64,000 nt of DNA from Coriobacteriaceae bacterium (GCA_902362275.1 CABIWB010000010.1:12429-76428), one strand, 5' to 3'. Numbered from the stretch's first letter, positions 1 to 8,670 are shown. Made by a program: numbers and translations. Notes: generated by a model not told the origin, from the letters alone.

Positions 1-1
1 C

Positions 2-505
2 GAGGACGTCGCGCATATGAAAAGCGAGCTCGGCATCCTGTATCTGTCGGAGCACAATCGCGAGGTCATCGAGCGCATGCTGGCGGCTAACGAGCTCGTA
101 TTCGAAGGACTCTTCTGCGCCACGCCGCATGTCTTTGTGTGCTCCGACCATCCGCTGGCGGGTCGCTCGAGTGTGACGCTCGGGGACTTGGAAGACTACC
201 CGTTCCTATCCTATGAGCAGGGCAGCTATAACTCGTTTTATTATTCTGAGGAACTGACCTCGACCTTTGAGCGCCGCAAGAATATCCGCGTGCGCGACCG
301 TGCGACGCTGTTCAACCTAGCTATGGGCCTTAACGGTTACACGGTGTGTTCGGGCGTGATCAGCCATGAACTTAACGGCCCCGGTATTATCTCGATTCCG
401 CTCGATGTAGACGAGTACATGGAGATCGGCATTATCACGCGCAAGAACACGACACTTACGCGCTACGGGCAGGCCTATATCGAAGCGATTCGTCAGCACA
501 TCTAG
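2..505 (+). CDS. LysR-family regulator, C-terminal part (5' truncated by window edge)
   Basis: The frame is open from base 2, so the gene begins outside the window; the ATG at 17 is internal. The visible part is the second half of a LysR-type effector-binding domain: the stretch reading HVFVCSDHPLAGR and the later GDLEDYPFLSYEQGS are typical of the hinge and second lobe, where a co-inducer is bound. The DNA-binding N-terminus is missing. The next gene downstream, on the same strand, is a MetE-like methyltransferase, and the gap between them holds two inverted repeats, so this regulator may control that gene; this is inferred from position only. The family assignment is good, the ligand is unknown. 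Confidence 0.82.
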   Translation, partial: EDVAHMKSELGILYLSEHNREVIERMLAANELVFEGLFCATPHVFVCSDHPLAGRSSVTLGDLEDYPFLSYEQGSYNSFYYSEELTSTFERRKNIRVRDRATLFNLAMGLNGYTVCSGVISHELNGPGIISIPLDVDEYMEIGIITRKNTTLTRYGQAYIEAIRQHI

Positions 506-552
506 ACTGCTGCGTTCTGCGCGGGTTAAATCTCTTTATGGCAGTCCAAACT

Positions 553-573
553 GATATAGGAAGCATCTATATC
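553..573. promoter_or_regulatory. Inverted repeat GATATA-N9-TATATC upstream of metE-like gene
   Basis: Arms GATATA (553-558) and TATATC (568-573) are separated by 9 bases, in an AT-rich stretch between the LysR gene and the methyltransferase gene. Spacing and base content fit a LysR-type binding site (T-N11-A class). Binding by the upstream LysR protein is inferred. Confidence 0.4.
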
Positions 574-607
574 AAACTGCTATAAACTTATATTTTACGA
601 TGTCCAT

Positions 608-619
608 ATGAGCGCTCAT
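608..619. promoter_or_regulatory. 12-bp perfect palindrome ATGAGCGCTCAT
   Basis: A perfect palindrome lies 41 bases before the methyltransferase start. It could be a second operator site. No SAM riboswitch (S-box) features were recognised in the 155-base leader. Confidence 0.3.
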
Positions 620-660
620 ACTCTGTCCCAGTAAAGCAACCAATGCAAAGGGAGATATCC

Positions 661-1794
661 ATGAGCACTTCGATTCAACCGAACGCGCCGTTTCGCGCCG
701 ATATCGTCGGCAGCTTTCTTCGTCCGCAGGCCGTAAAGGACGCCCGCGCTGCCTATGCGGCAGGCACGCTTGATGCCAAGGGCCTTAAGGCCGTCGAGGA
801 CGAGGCCATCCGCGACTTAGTGGCCAAGCAGAAGGCTGCCGGCCTGCAGGTGATTACCGATGGCGAGTTCCGCCGCGGCTACTGGCACCTCGATTTCATG
901 TGGGGACTCAACGGCATTGAGCGCCGCGCCTCGCGCACGGGCTACATGTTCCACGACGAGGAGACTACCGCCGACACTGCCGTGGTAACCGGTCCCATTA
1001 GCGGCGAGAACCATCCGTTCGTCGAGCACTTCAAATTTGTCAAGTCGCTCGAGGGGGAGGGCCAGGTCGCGCGCCAGACCATTCCGGCGCCGATCCAGAC
1101 GTTCTCCGAAGTCACACTCGACCGCTGTGATGGCCAGCAGGAGAGTCTGCACGCCGTTTACAAGACCGACGAAGAGCTCGCCGATGCCATTGCCGCAGCA
1201 TACCGCACCGTGATTGCCGACCTGTATGCCGCGGGCTGTCGCAACATCCAATTTGATGACTGCACCTGGGGTATCTATTGCGATACCGACTTTGTGTCCA
1301 AGACCGGTATGAGCCCGGTTGACCTGCAAAAGGTGAGCGAGCTGGGCGTGGCGCTCAACAATGCCGCCATCGCGGGCAAGCCCGATGACCTTGTCATCAA
1401 CATGCATGTGTGCCGCGGCAACTACCACTCCACCTATGCCTTTGAGGGTGGTTACGATCCCATTGCACCGTACCTGTTTGCGCACGAGGATGTCGATGCG
1501 TTCTACCTTGAGTTCGATACGCCGCGCGCCGGTGGCTTTGAGCCGCTCAAGTATGTTGCCCCCGGCAAGAAGGTGGTGCTGGGACTGATCACTACAAAGG
1601 CGGCCGAGCTTGAGGACGAGGACGTTATCGTCGAACGTATTCACGAGGCCGCAAAGTATGTGCCGCTCGAGAACCTGTACCTGTCGCCCCAGTGCGGCTT
1701 TGCCAGCTGCGAGATTGGCAACAAACTGACCGAGGATGAGCAATGGGCAAAGATCGCGCTGGTTAAGCGCATTGCCGAGCGCGTTTGGAAATAG
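661..1794 (+). CDS. MetE-like cobalamin-independent methionine synthase family protein
   Basis: The product is 377 aa, about the length of the stand-alone C-terminal catalytic domain of MetE (YxjG/YxjH type) and lacking the N-terminal half of full MetE. It opens with the family signature FRADIVGSFLRP. Likely zinc ligands are the His and Cys in NMHVCRGNYHS and the Cys in LSPQCGFAS. The probable role is methyl transfer to homocysteine or a related thiol, in the cytoplasm; the methyl donor cannot be told from sequence. The start at 661 is preferred over an in-frame ATG at 643 because AAAGGGAG lies just ahead of it. Control by the preceding LysR gene is plausible. Confidence 0.85.
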   Translation: MSTSIQPNAPFRADIVGSFLRPQAVKDARAAYAAGTLDAKGLKAVEDEAIRDLVAKQKAAGLQVITDGEFRRGYWHLDFMWGLNGIERRASRTGYMFHDEETTADTAVVTGPISGENHPFVEHFKFVKSLEGEGQVARQTIPAPIQTFSEVTLDRCDGQQESLHAVYKTDEELADAIAAAYRTVIADLYAAGCRNIQFDDCTWGIYCDTDFVSKTGMSPVDLQKVSELGVALNNAAIAGKPDDLVINMHVCRGNYHSTYAFEGGYDPIAPYLFAHEDVDAFYLEFDTPRAGGFEPLKYVAPGKKVVLGLITTKAAELEDEDVIVERIHEAAKYVPLENLYLSPQCGFASCEIGNKLTEDEQWAKIALVKRIAERVWK

Positions 1795-1916
1795 CGCTAG
1801 CGTTTGCAGGTGGCGGCGCGTGCGAGGGACTGCGTATCGCGTACAATGGTTCGGATCGTATCGTTCGGGCAGGTTATCCGATATGCCCGATCGCCCTTCC
1901 ATTCGAAAGGACATCC

Positions 1917-3249
1917 ATGTCCCAGTCCTCGACGCCCGCCGTCAGCGATGCCATCTACGATGCATCGTCGCTCGGCCGCCCGCGCATGTTTGTGTTGGGT
2001 TTGCAACACATGTTTGCGATGTTCGGTGCCACGGTGCTCGTGCCCGTGCTCACCGGCCTTTCCGTTTCGGCGACGCTTCTGTTCGCCGGCATCGGCACGC
2101 TGCTGTTTCATTTTCTATCGCGCGGTAAGGTACCGGCATTTTTGGGCTCATCGTTTGCCTTTATTGCCGGTTATGCCGCCATCGCGCCCAACGGTGAAGC
2201 CGAGCTTTTGCCTTACGCTTGTCTGGGCGTTGCCTGCGCCGGTTTGCTCTATCCGGTGCTCGCGGCGCTCTTCCGTGCGTTTGGTGCCAAGCGCGTCATG
2301 CGTTTCTTCCCGCCGGTGGTGACTGGCCCCATCGTCATTTCGATTGGTCTGATCCTGGCAAGTTCCGCTATTGCCAACTGCCAGACCAACTGGCTTGTCG
2401 CCGTTATCGCTGTGGCCGTGATCATCATCTGCAACATCTGGGCCGCGGCATGGTCAAGATCGTGCCGATTCTACTGGGCGTTGTGGTGAGCTATGCCGTT
2501 GCGGCGGTGCTGGGCGAGGTTGATTTTTCGGGGGTTGCCGCCGCGCCGTGGGTCGGTCTACCTGTCGTGTGGGACAACACCGTGTTCGCGCTCTTTGGAC
2601 CGCAGTTCGATAGCAGTCTTGCCACGACGGCCATTATCACCATCATGCCACTGGCCTTTGCGACCATGATTGGGCACATTGGCGATATCTCCGCCATTGG
2701 CTCTACCTGCGAACGCAATTACATTGCCGATCCCGGTCTGCACCGTACCCTGCTCGGCGATGGCCTGGCGACTATCTTGGCATCGCTCTTTGGCGCCCCT
2801 GCCAATACGACGTATGGCGAGAACACCGGTGTGCTCGCCCTGACGCGCGTGTTCGACCCGCGCGTGATTCGCATTGCCGCCTGCTGTGCCATTGTGCTTT
2901 CGTTCTGCCCCAAGTTTGCTGCTGTGATCGCTGCTATGCCGGCATGCGTTATCGGTGGCGTGTCGCTTGTGCTCTACGGCATGATCAGTGCCGTGGGCGT
3001 TCGCAACCTTATCGAGAACCAGGTTGATTTCCAGAACAACCGTAACGTGCTGGTGGCGGCTCTGGTGCTCGTGCTTTCGCTCGGCATTGCCTACAGTACC
3101 ACCGGTGCCATCGTGCTGGAGCTGGGCGGCGTGACGATTTCGCTTTCGGGCCTTGCCGTGGGCTCGCTGGTGGGCATGTGCTCAACGCCATCCTGCCCGG
3201 TAACGACTTTGAGTTCGATACTTCAGAGCTTGAGGAGACTGCTGAATAG
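1917..3249 (+). pseudogene. uraA: Uracil/xanthine permease (NCS2), two frameshifts
   Basis: The N-terminal part (1917 to about 2440) starts MSQSSTPAVSDA after a GAAAGGAC ribosome site and has the NCS2 signatures GLQHMFAMFGATVLVP and PAFLGSSFAFI. The frame breaks near 2440, where one G is missing from a run (expected TGG GGC CGC GGC), and continues with GMVKIVPILLGVV. A second one-base loss near 3177 moves the true C-terminus LNAILPGNDFEFD into the third frame, ending at 3249. With both repaired the protein is about 444 aa, normal for a uracil:proton symporter with 12-14 membrane spans. As written it would be truncated at 2489. Recent decay or read error cannot be separated here. Confidence 0.85.
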
Positions 3250-3267
3250 TAGCTGTGTTCAGCCAAA

Positions 3268-3313
3268 TTAAAAATGGCGTCCATGCGTATGTACGCGTGG
3301 ACGCCATTTTTAA
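3268..3313. terminator. Bidirectional terminator between uraA and esterase
   Basis: Perfect 16-bp arms (3268-3283 and 3298-3313), rich in A at one end and T at the other, enclose a small inner hairpin GCGTA-TG-TACGC. The stem overlaps the stop codon of the convergent esterase gene, so it can serve both strands. Confidence 0.85.
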
Positions 3314-4023
3314 TGCGTCAGTATCCAGTGGATGCCGCGTGCCATGCGCAGGTCAGTTTGGGCAAAGTGATTACCGGGGTTGAGCTCCAGCGTTGTTGGA
3401 ATATCACGCTCGATAAACAGCTCCTCCATCGCGCGCGTATCGTCGAGTACGTGCCGCATCATGCGGTTGGGCGTCTTGGTTTCCTTTTTACCGAGTGACA
3501 GATAGGCGGCGTCGGGCGTGGCTGTCATTGTGCGCTCGCGCGCGTAGTCGATAAAGCCGGGGAACCACAGCGACCCCGATGCACTTGCCGCGCGCTCAAA
3601 GACATCTGTTTGCCAAAGTGCCCACAGTGCAAAAAGGCCCGCCAACGAGTAGCCGGCAACGCCGCGCCAGACGGGCGGTTGCGGGAGCGATGATTCGGCC
3701 TCTGGGATTATCTGATTTAGTAGCTCATCGAGAAAACTGGCAGCCTGTCCGCCAAAGGGCTCGGCATCTCGTATGGTTCCGTCGCATTCCCAGGGGCTCA
3801 GCTCGCGATTCCAATCGAGCCCTCCAATGGCGACAAGGGTGAATGGCGGGCAGTCGAGCTCTCGGCAGCGCTCGTAGACTCCACTACCGTCGCCCATAAC
3901 CACGGGGAGGTAGATGACGGGCGCGCCTTCCGCACACTCTGAATAAACGGTTATCTGCTTCTGATGCGCTTCCAAGGCAGGCTTCTCTCGGTGTTGTGAT
4001 ATTGACAGCCTCAATTGTCGCAT
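3310..4023 (-). CDS. Putative esterase, alpha/beta hydrolase fold (esterase D / Fes-like)
   Basis: 237 aa. A nucleophile elbow GYSLAG (GxSxxG) sits about 60% along, followed by FALWAL, and a late His lies in NPGNHFAQTD, as in the putative esterase family (IroE / enterochelin esterase-like). It would hydrolyse an ester or thioester; the substrate is unknown. No signal peptide or membrane span, so cytoplasmic. The ATG at 4023 has a poor ribosome site; a TTG at 3975 after GAGAAG is a reasonable alternative and would remove 16 residues. The gene converges on uraA and shares its terminator. Confidence 0.7.
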   Translation of the reverse strand: MRQLRLSISQHREKPALEAHQKQITVYSECAEGAPVIYLPVVMGDGSGVYERCRELDCPPFTLVAIGGLDWNRELSPWECDGTIRDAEPFGGQAASFLDELLNQIIPEAESSLPQPPVWRGVAGYSLAGLFALWALWQTDVFERAASASGSLWFPGFIDYARERTMTATPDAAYLSLGKKETKTPNRMMRHVLDDTRAMEELFIERDIPTTLELNPGNHFAQTDLRMARGIHWILTH

Positions 4024-4054
4024 GCTGGCACGGGGGCAGACGCTAAAAGAAAGG

Positions 4055-4081
4055 CGCGGAGGCGCTCGATGCGACTCCGCG
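4055..4081 (-). terminator. Terminator of purine permease gene
   Basis: Arms CGCGGAG (4055-4061) and CTCCGCG (4075-4081). On the minus strand the hairpin is followed by CCTTTCTTTT. It lies just past the stop of the permease gene. Confidence 0.65.
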
Positions 4082-4112
4082 ACTTATGGTTTTGCTTTAG
4101 CAGACTATGCCG

Positions 4113-5426
4113 TTACGCCACGAAGAAGTAGACGAGGAAGGCAAGGGCTGTGATCCACATGAGCGGCTTGATCTTGGAGGCCTCGCCCTTAAAGAGCGCG
4201 ACAATCACGTAGGCGATAAAGCCCAGGCCAATGCCGGCAGAGATGGAGTAGGTGAAGGGCACGCCGGCGACAATCATGAACGCCGGGAAACCCTGCGACA
4301 CGTCGGACCAGTCGATCTCGGAGGCCTCGCTCATCATGAGGTAGCCGACGTAGACCAGGGCACCGCAGGTGGCGGCGCTGGAAACGATGGCGACGATGGG
4401 GGAGAAGAACGCGGCGAGGATGAACAGCACGCCGGTGGTGACGGAGGTGAGGCCCGTGCGACCACCGTCGGCAGCGCCAGAGGTGGACTCGACGAAAGTG
4501 GTGATGGAGGAGACGCCCATAAAGCCACCGGCAGCAGCGGCCACGGAGTCGACGACCAGGATGGGGCGGATGTCCTCGACATTGCCGTCCTCGGTTAGGA
4601 ACTCGCCCTGCTTGGCGACGGCCATCGCGGTGCCCATGGTGTCGAAGAAGTCACTCATGAGCAGCGAGAAGGCGACGACAAGCAGCATCGGGTCGGTCAG
4701 GACCTTCACGATGGCCATGTTGCCGTCGGCGGTGCTGGCAAACGGGGCGCCAAAGGTCGAGAAGTCGAGCGGGGCGATAAGGCCCTCGGGGGCGTGGGTG
4801 ACGCCCAGCGGGATGCCGGCGATAACGGCGACGATGATGCCGATGAGCAGCGAGCCCGGCACGTTGCGGGAGGCCAGGGCAACCGTCACGACGATGGAGA
4901 TGATGCCGACGATAAAGGTGGGGGAGGTGATGTCGCCCAAGCCGACAAGCGTACCGGCGCCAGCGGTGATGATGCCGGCGTCGCACAGGCCGATCATGGC
5001 GATGAACATGCCCAGACCAACCGAGATGGCGTGGCGCAGGACCACGGGGATGGCGTCCATGATGGCCTCGCGCAGGCCGCACAGGACGAGCAGCAAGATG
5101 ACGACACCCTCGAGGAAGATGACGCTCATGGCCACGTGCCAGTCACCGCCGCACATGGTGGTGGCGATGCCCGCGATCATGGCATTGATGCCCAGACCCG
5201 ACGCGCAGGCGAGCGGGCGGTTAGCGAAGATGCCCATGCAGATGGTCATGATGCCAGCGCCCAGGCAGGTGGCGCAGGCGAGCGCCCCCGCATCGATGCC
5301 GGCGCCCGAGAGCACCGCGGGGTTGACGGCGATGATGTAGGCCATCGCCAGGAATGTTGTCAGTCCAGCGCGAAGTTCGGTCCCGATTGTGGACTTGCGC
5401 TCGCTGACGTGAAATAGTTCGTCCAT
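4113..5426 (-). CDS. NCS2 hypoxanthine/guanine permease (AzgA/PbuG type)
   Basis: 437 aa, mostly hydrophobic, with about 12 predicted spans. The signature TTFLAMAYIIAVNP near the N-terminus and ASGLGINAMIAG identify the AzgA/PbuG branch of NCS2, which imports hypoxanthine, guanine or adenine with protons. The start at 5426 is chosen over an in-frame ATG at 5483 because AAGGAAAGGG stands directly before it. Together with the broken uraA nearby it makes this end of the window a nucleobase-uptake region. No purine riboswitch core was found in the bases upstream. Confidence 0.88.
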   Translation of the reverse strand: MDELFHVSERKSTIGTELRAGLTTFLAMAYIIAVNPAVLSGAGIDAGALACATCLGAGIMTICMGIFANRPLACASGLGINAMIAGIATTMCGGDWHVAMSVIFLEGVVILLLVLCGLREAIMDAIPVVLRHAISVGLGMFIAMIGLCDAGIITAGAGTLVGLGDITSPTFIVGIISIVVTVALASRNVPGSLLIGIIVAVIAGIPLGVTHAPEGLIAPLDFSTFGAPFASTADGNMAIVKVLTDPMLLVVAFSLLMSDFFDTMGTAMAVAKQGEFLTEDGNVEDIRPILVVDSVAAAAGGFMGVSSITTFVESTSGAADGGRTGLTSVTTGVLFILAAFFSPIVAIVSSAATCGALVYVGYLMMSEASEIDWSDVSQGFPAFMIVAGVPFTYSISAGIGLGFIAYVIVALFKGEASKIKPLMWITALAFLVYFFVA

Positions 5427-5619
5427 GCATACCCTTTCCTTGTTCGGCCCCGAGTTTAGGCCGATTGACACGAACTCATCCACTATATCGCCTTTGAGAA
5501 GTTGGTGTTCCTCACATGTTGATGTTCGGCGGTTTGTTACGGACGGGCGGTATCTTTCGCATGAAATTGTGTAGGTACCGTATACTTAAACGGTTACAAC
5601 GACCCCTATGGAGGAACGT

Positions 5620-6039
5620 ATGATTAAAGAGCTCTGCCGCGACGAGGCTATCCTGTCTCAGCGTTGCGAGGTCGCGACTGTCGAGGACGAGTCGGTCGCT
5701 CAGGATCTGATTGATACCATCAAGTCGCTCGATGATGCCGGCTGCTTGGCCGCCAACCAGATCGGCGTCACCAAGAAGGTCTGCGTCTATCTGGACGACG
5801 CCGGTGAGCCCCACGTGCTTTACAACCCCCGTCTGGTGTTTGGCCTGGGTGCCAGCAAGATGGAAGAGAGCTGCCTGACGCACGAGGAGGTCACCAAGTC
5901 CACGCGCTATATCAAGTGCAAGGTTGCCTTTGACCAGATCGTCGACGGCAAGATGAAGGAGTGCCGTCGCGACTACGCAGGTTTTGAGGCGCAGATGATT
6001 CAGCATATGATTGATCACTGCCAAGGTAAACTTGTCTAG
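5620..6039 (+). CDS. Peptide deformylase-like protein lacking the catalytic Glu
   Basis: 139 aa with the peptide deformylase plan: motif 1 CLAANQIGV with the Gln present, motif 2 reduced to EESCLTHEE with the metal-binding Cys kept, and motif 3 QHMIDH with both metal-binding His. In motif 3 the catalytic Glu of HEIDH is Met. Metal may still bind, but normal removal of the N-formyl group from new proteins is unlikely. The start at 5620 follows GGAGG at a good distance; the ATG at 5608 overlaps that site. A second paralogue at 14775-15185 keeps the Glu but has Met in place of the Gln. Confidence 0.78.
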   Translation: MIKELCRDEAILSQRCEVATVEDESVAQDLIDTIKSLDDAGCLAANQIGVTKKVCVYLDDAGEPHVLYNPRLVFGLGASKMEESCLTHEEVTKSTRYIKCKVAFDQIVDGKMKECRRDYAGFEAQMIQHMIDHCQGKLV

Positions 6040-6071
6040 GGCGACCACGGCACCGCGCTTCGTCGCTTTTT

Positions 6072-6103
6072 GCCCGGGCGTGACATTGCTGTCATGTCCG
6101 GGC
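6072..6103 (+). terminator. Hairpin after deformylase-like gene
   Basis: Arms GCCCGG and CCGGGC, with an inner GTGACA/TGTCA pairing, start 33 bases after the stop codon; TTCTGTGTTT follows. Confidence 0.55.
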
Positions 6104-6170
6104 TTCTGTGTTTAGCGCCTTTTTGTTTGGTGACAATGAGCTTAGCAAGAACGTAAAGCTAGGAGGTACT

Positions 6171-7136
6171 ATGTGCACGAGCATTCGATTTACCGATAAT
6201 TCTGGCTACATGTATCTAGGCCGCAACCTTGACTGGAGCTTTGACTACGGCCAACAGGTTCGCGTGATGCCGCGCGGGTTTCACATTCCGTATTCGTTTA
6301 TCGACGATGCGTCGGCGGCACACGCGGTAATCGGCATGTGCATCGATTACAAGAACTATCCCATGTTTTTCGACTGTGGTAACGATGCGGGTCTGGCTGT
6401 GGCGGGGCTCAACTTTCCCGGCTATGCCGAGTATGCCGAGGGCCCGGTTGATGGAAAGACCAATATCGCGGCCTATGAGTTTCCCCTGTGGGTGGCAGCG
6501 ACGTTCTCGACGGTCGACGAGGTCGAGGCTGTGCTGCGCGACACGGTGATTGTTGCCAAATCTGCAGGAGAGGGGCTGGGCGTGTCGCTGCTCCATTGGA
6601 TTATCGGCGACAGCCAGCGCAGCATCGTGGTTGAGATGATGGCTGACGGCCTGCATGTATACGACGATCCGGTCGACACCCTTGCCAATCAGCCCACCTT
6701 CCCGTGGCATATGGAAAACCTGCGCACCTATATCACGGCCACAAGCGATTTTCCGCAGACGGCGACATGGCGTGGCGCCGAGCTCAAGCCCTATGGCGCT
6801 GGTGCCGGCATGCGCGGAATTCCGGGTGACTGCTATTCGCCGAGCCGTTTTGTAAAGGCGGCGTACCTCAATGCCAATTACCCGCAAAAGGAGAGCGAGA
6901 CCGAAAACGTCGTCCGCATGTTCCGTTCACTCGAGGGCGTGGTGATGATTGAGGGGGCGTCCAGGATGGGCGATGGCAAGTTCGAGAAGACTATCTATAC
7001 CGGATGCTTTAGCGCGCGCACGGGCAATTATTACTACGCGATGTATGGGGATCCGTCGATTCGCTACGTGAGCCTGATGGATGCCGAGGGCGCGAGCCCC
7101 GATAGGCTCGTGGTTCCCGAGCCGCGTCGTTCGTAG
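6171..7136 (+). CDS. bsh: Bile salt hydrolase (choloylglycine hydrolase family)
   Basis: 321 aa. After removal of Met1 the N-terminal Cys2 is the nucleophile (Ntn hydrolase). Other active-site residues fall where known bile salt hydrolases have them: Arg18, Asp21, Asn81, Asn173 and Arg226. The enzyme would split glycine or taurine from conjugated bile acids in the cytoplasm. The family also includes penicillin V acylases, so the substrate is an inference supported by the full residue set and the apparent gut host. The start at 6171 follows AGGAGG. The gene is followed by a terminator hairpin that has been split by an insertion sequence. Confidence 0.88.
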   Translation: MCTSIRFTDNSGYMYLGRNLDWSFDYGQQVRVMPRGFHIPYSFIDDASAAHAVIGMCIDYKNYPMFFDCGNDAGLAVAGLNFPGYAEYAEGPVDGKTNIAAYEFPLWVAATFSTVDEVEAVLRDTVIVAKSAGEGLGVSLLHWIIGDSQRSIVVEMMADGLHVYDDPVDTLANQPTFPWHMENLRTYITATSDFPQTATWRGAELKPYGAGAGMRGIPGDCYSPSRFVKAAYLNANYPQKESETENVVRMFRSLEGVVMIEGASRMGDGKFEKTIYTGCFSARTGNYYYAMYGDPSIRYVSLMDAEGASPDRLVVPEPRRS

Positions 7137-7178
7137 CCGTTAGCTTTACTGCAATGCAAAGCGGCCCTGCGTCTCTCG

Positions 7179-7202
7179 TGAACTGCGCCCCAAAACTTGG
7201 AC
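7179..7202 (+). repeat. IS terminal inverted repeat, orfB end
   Basis: 24 bases beginning TGAACTGCGCCCC and ending TTGGAC. They match the other end in reverse complement at 19 of 24 positions. Confidence 0.85.
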
Positions 7203-7216
7203 GGCTTAAATAAGAA

Positions 7217-8127
7217 CTACGCCGCAAGGGGCTGGTTCCGGAACTCCTCCGGGGTCAGCCCCTTCAGTTTAACCCGCCTTCGCCTCGTGTTCCAATGGGC
7301 GACGCACGCGTCCAGGTCCGCCTTGGAGGACTCGAAGTCGGGCCATGCCCTTCCCCGGAAGAACTCGTCCCTCATGTGGCCGAAGGCCTGCTCGGTGGCG
7401 CCGTTGTCGATGCAGTTGCCCTTTCTGGACATGCTCTGGACGATTCCGGCGCCCCTCAGCCTCCCGCGCCATGCGGCGTGCCGGTGCTGCCGGCCCATGT
7501 CGCCGTGGAGCGCCGGCGTCGCGCCCTCGGGCATCTTCGCCAGCAGCCGGTCGAGCAGCTCGGCCTGCCGCGCCATGTCCGGGCTGGCCGACGCCGACCA
7601 CGCGACCATCTCCTCGCTGCCGAAGTCGTGCACCGGCGCGAAGCAGGCCCTGCCCCAGGGCCGCTTAAACCCGGTGGCGTCGGCGCCCATCTTCTGCCAC
7701 GGCCCGTCGGCGGCGAAGTCGCGCCCGATGACGCTCCCGGACGTCTCGCCCACGGCGCCCCTGTACGGGTTGTACCTATGGCAGTCGGTCTCGCGGCGGA
7801 TGCCGCAGCGGGCCCCATCTCCCGCATCATCTTGAGCACGGTCTTGTCGGAGATGCGCGCGCCCAGCTCGGCGCGCAGGCACATGGCGACCCGGCGGCGG
7901 CCGCACCCGTCGGCCGCGCGCGAGAAGATCTCCGCCACCGCGCCCCGCAGCTCCGGGCGCGTCGGCCTGGCCGGGTGCGACAGCACGTAGCAGTAGCCGG
8001 ACCGGGCCAGGCCGGCGCATTCCAGCAGGCTCCCCAGCTCGTGTCCCTCCGCGCGCAGGGCGCTCACGGCCTCGACCTTCGCCCCGGTCGGAGCCCGTCC
8101 CTCCCGACCAGGGCACGCAATTTTTTT
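7217..8127 (-). pseudogene. IS3-family transposase orfB (DDE integrase), frameshifted
   Basis: The N-terminal segment reads from the slippery site as GAKVEAVSALRAEGHE to TVLKMMREMG. The frame then slips near 7815, where GGGG stands in place of an expected GGGGG, and resumes as CGIRRETDCHRYN. The rest is a typical DDE core: first Asp in GADATGF, second Asp in LHGDMGRQH, and Glu in NGATEQAFGHMRDEFF after the family marker SMSRKGNCIDNG. It ends LTPEEFRNQPLAA. As written no full OrfAB can form; one inserted G would restore it. Confidence 0.85.
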
Positions 8128-8585
8128 AGGTAGGCCGCCTCGGTCTCGAGCCTTCGGCGGCGCTCCCCGAGCTCCTGCTCGCGGGTGCGCCCGCGCGGCC
8201 TGGGGCCGGACCCCCTCGGCCTGCCCCTGGGCTTGGGCCTGGGCGCCTCGGCGCCGCCCTCGCGGCAGAGCGCGCACCGTCTCTTGAGCGGCGCCAGGGA
8301 CATGGCCCCGAACGCCTCCATGGCGCCCCGCCCGCCCATGCCGCCGTCGACCACGGCCGAGGCGGCGGCGACCTTCTGCTCGCATGTGTACCCGGTCTGC
8401 TTGCCGTCCATGGATGGCGGCACCTCGCTTCCGAACGACCGGTATGCGTAGAGCCATCGTCCCACGGTGTCGCGCGGGACCGACGGCGCCTTCGCCGCCG
8501 ACTCGAAGCCGTGCCCTCGCTCGAAGAGCCCGATCGCCGCCCTCCTGGCCTCGATGTCGTATTTCACTCTCAAGTCGGCACGCAT
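8064..8585 (-). CDS. IS3-family transposase orfA
   Basis: 173 aa from the ATG at 8585: an N-terminal helix-turn-helix region (ERGHGFESAAKAPSV...TVGRWLYAYR), a basic Arg/Pro/Gly linker, and a short coil ending LETEAAYLKKLRAL. The A7 run at the AYLKK codons allows a -1 shift into orfB, producing the fused transposase common in IS3. The ribosome site GGGAGG is buried in a hairpin (8592-8623). A TTG at 8612 would add nine residues but lies inside that hairpin. Confidence 0.82.
   Translation of the reverse strand: MRADLRVKYDIEARRAAIGLFERGHGFESAAKAPSVPRDTVGRWLYAYRSFGSEVPPSMDGKQTGYTCEQKVAAASAVVDGGMGGRGAMEAFGAMSLAPLKRRCALCREGGAEAPRPKPRGRPRGSGPRPRGRTREQELGERRRRLETEAAYLKKLRALVGRDGLRPGRRSRP
8122..8128 (-). 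promoter_or_regulatory. A7 slippery site for -1 frameshifting in the IS
   Basis: On the minus strand the codons CTA AAA AAA TTG (orfA frame) can slip to AAA AAA ATT, entering the orfB frame that continues into GAKVEAVSALRAEG. This is the standard IS3 mechanism. Confidence 0.75.
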
Positions 8586-8591
8586 AAAAGG

Positions 8592-8623
8592 CCTCCCATT
8601 TCTCGTGTCCAAGAAATGGGAGG
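8592..8623 (-). promoter_or_regulatory. Hairpin burying the orfA ribosome site
   Basis: Perfect 12-bp arms CCTCCCATTTCT and AGAAATGGGAGG surround an 8-base loop just inside the IS end. The GGGAGG used by orfA is in the arm nearest the start, so read-through mRNA from outside would have its ribosome site paired. Confidence 0.65.
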
Positions 8624-8630
8624 CAGTTCA
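8607..8630 (-). repeat. IS terminal inverted repeat, orfA end
   Basis: On the minus strand 24 bases beginning TGAACTGCCTCCC and ending TTGGAC; partner of 7179-7202. Confidence 0.85.
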
Positions 8631-8670
8631 TCGTGAGGTGCAGGGCCGCTGTCGTTGATTTGTGACGTCG

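Larger units (their letters stand above)
7179..8630 (-). mobile_element. IS3-family insertion sequence, 1452 bp
   Basis: It begins TGAACTGC and ends GCAGTTCA, with imperfect 24-bp terminal inverted repeats (19 of 24 matching). It is flanked on both sides by TCG (7176-7178 and 8631-8633), a 3-bp target duplication as is usual for IS3. Inside are overlapping orfA and orfB on the minus strand, joined by an A7 slippery run (T7 at 8122-8128 on the plus strand). orfB has a further one-base frame break near 7815, so this copy may not be active. GC content is high, like the host, suggesting a resident element. Confidence 0.92.
7160..8650. terminator. Convergent terminator hairpin split by the IS element
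   Basis: AGCGGCCCTGC at 7160-7170 is the exact reverse complement of GCAGGGCCGCT at 8640-8650. With the IS and one target copy removed, these arms lie 14 bases apart between the convergent bsh and kup genes, forming a hairpin. The IS has landed in its loop. Flanking U-tracts are weak. Confidence 0.65.

Noticed and set aside
506..660. SAM riboswitch before the MetE-like gene
   Set aside because: No S-box pattern; the AT-rich gap instead has inverted repeats that suit a LysR protein.
817..1914. A 365-codon minus-strand open frame opposite the MetE-like gene
   Set aside because: Antisense shadow with no family match; the plus-strand gene has clear signatures and a ribosome site.
5427..5607. 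Purine riboswitch before the hypoxanthine/guanine permease
   Set aside because: The conserved core of the purine aptamer could not be found in the leader.
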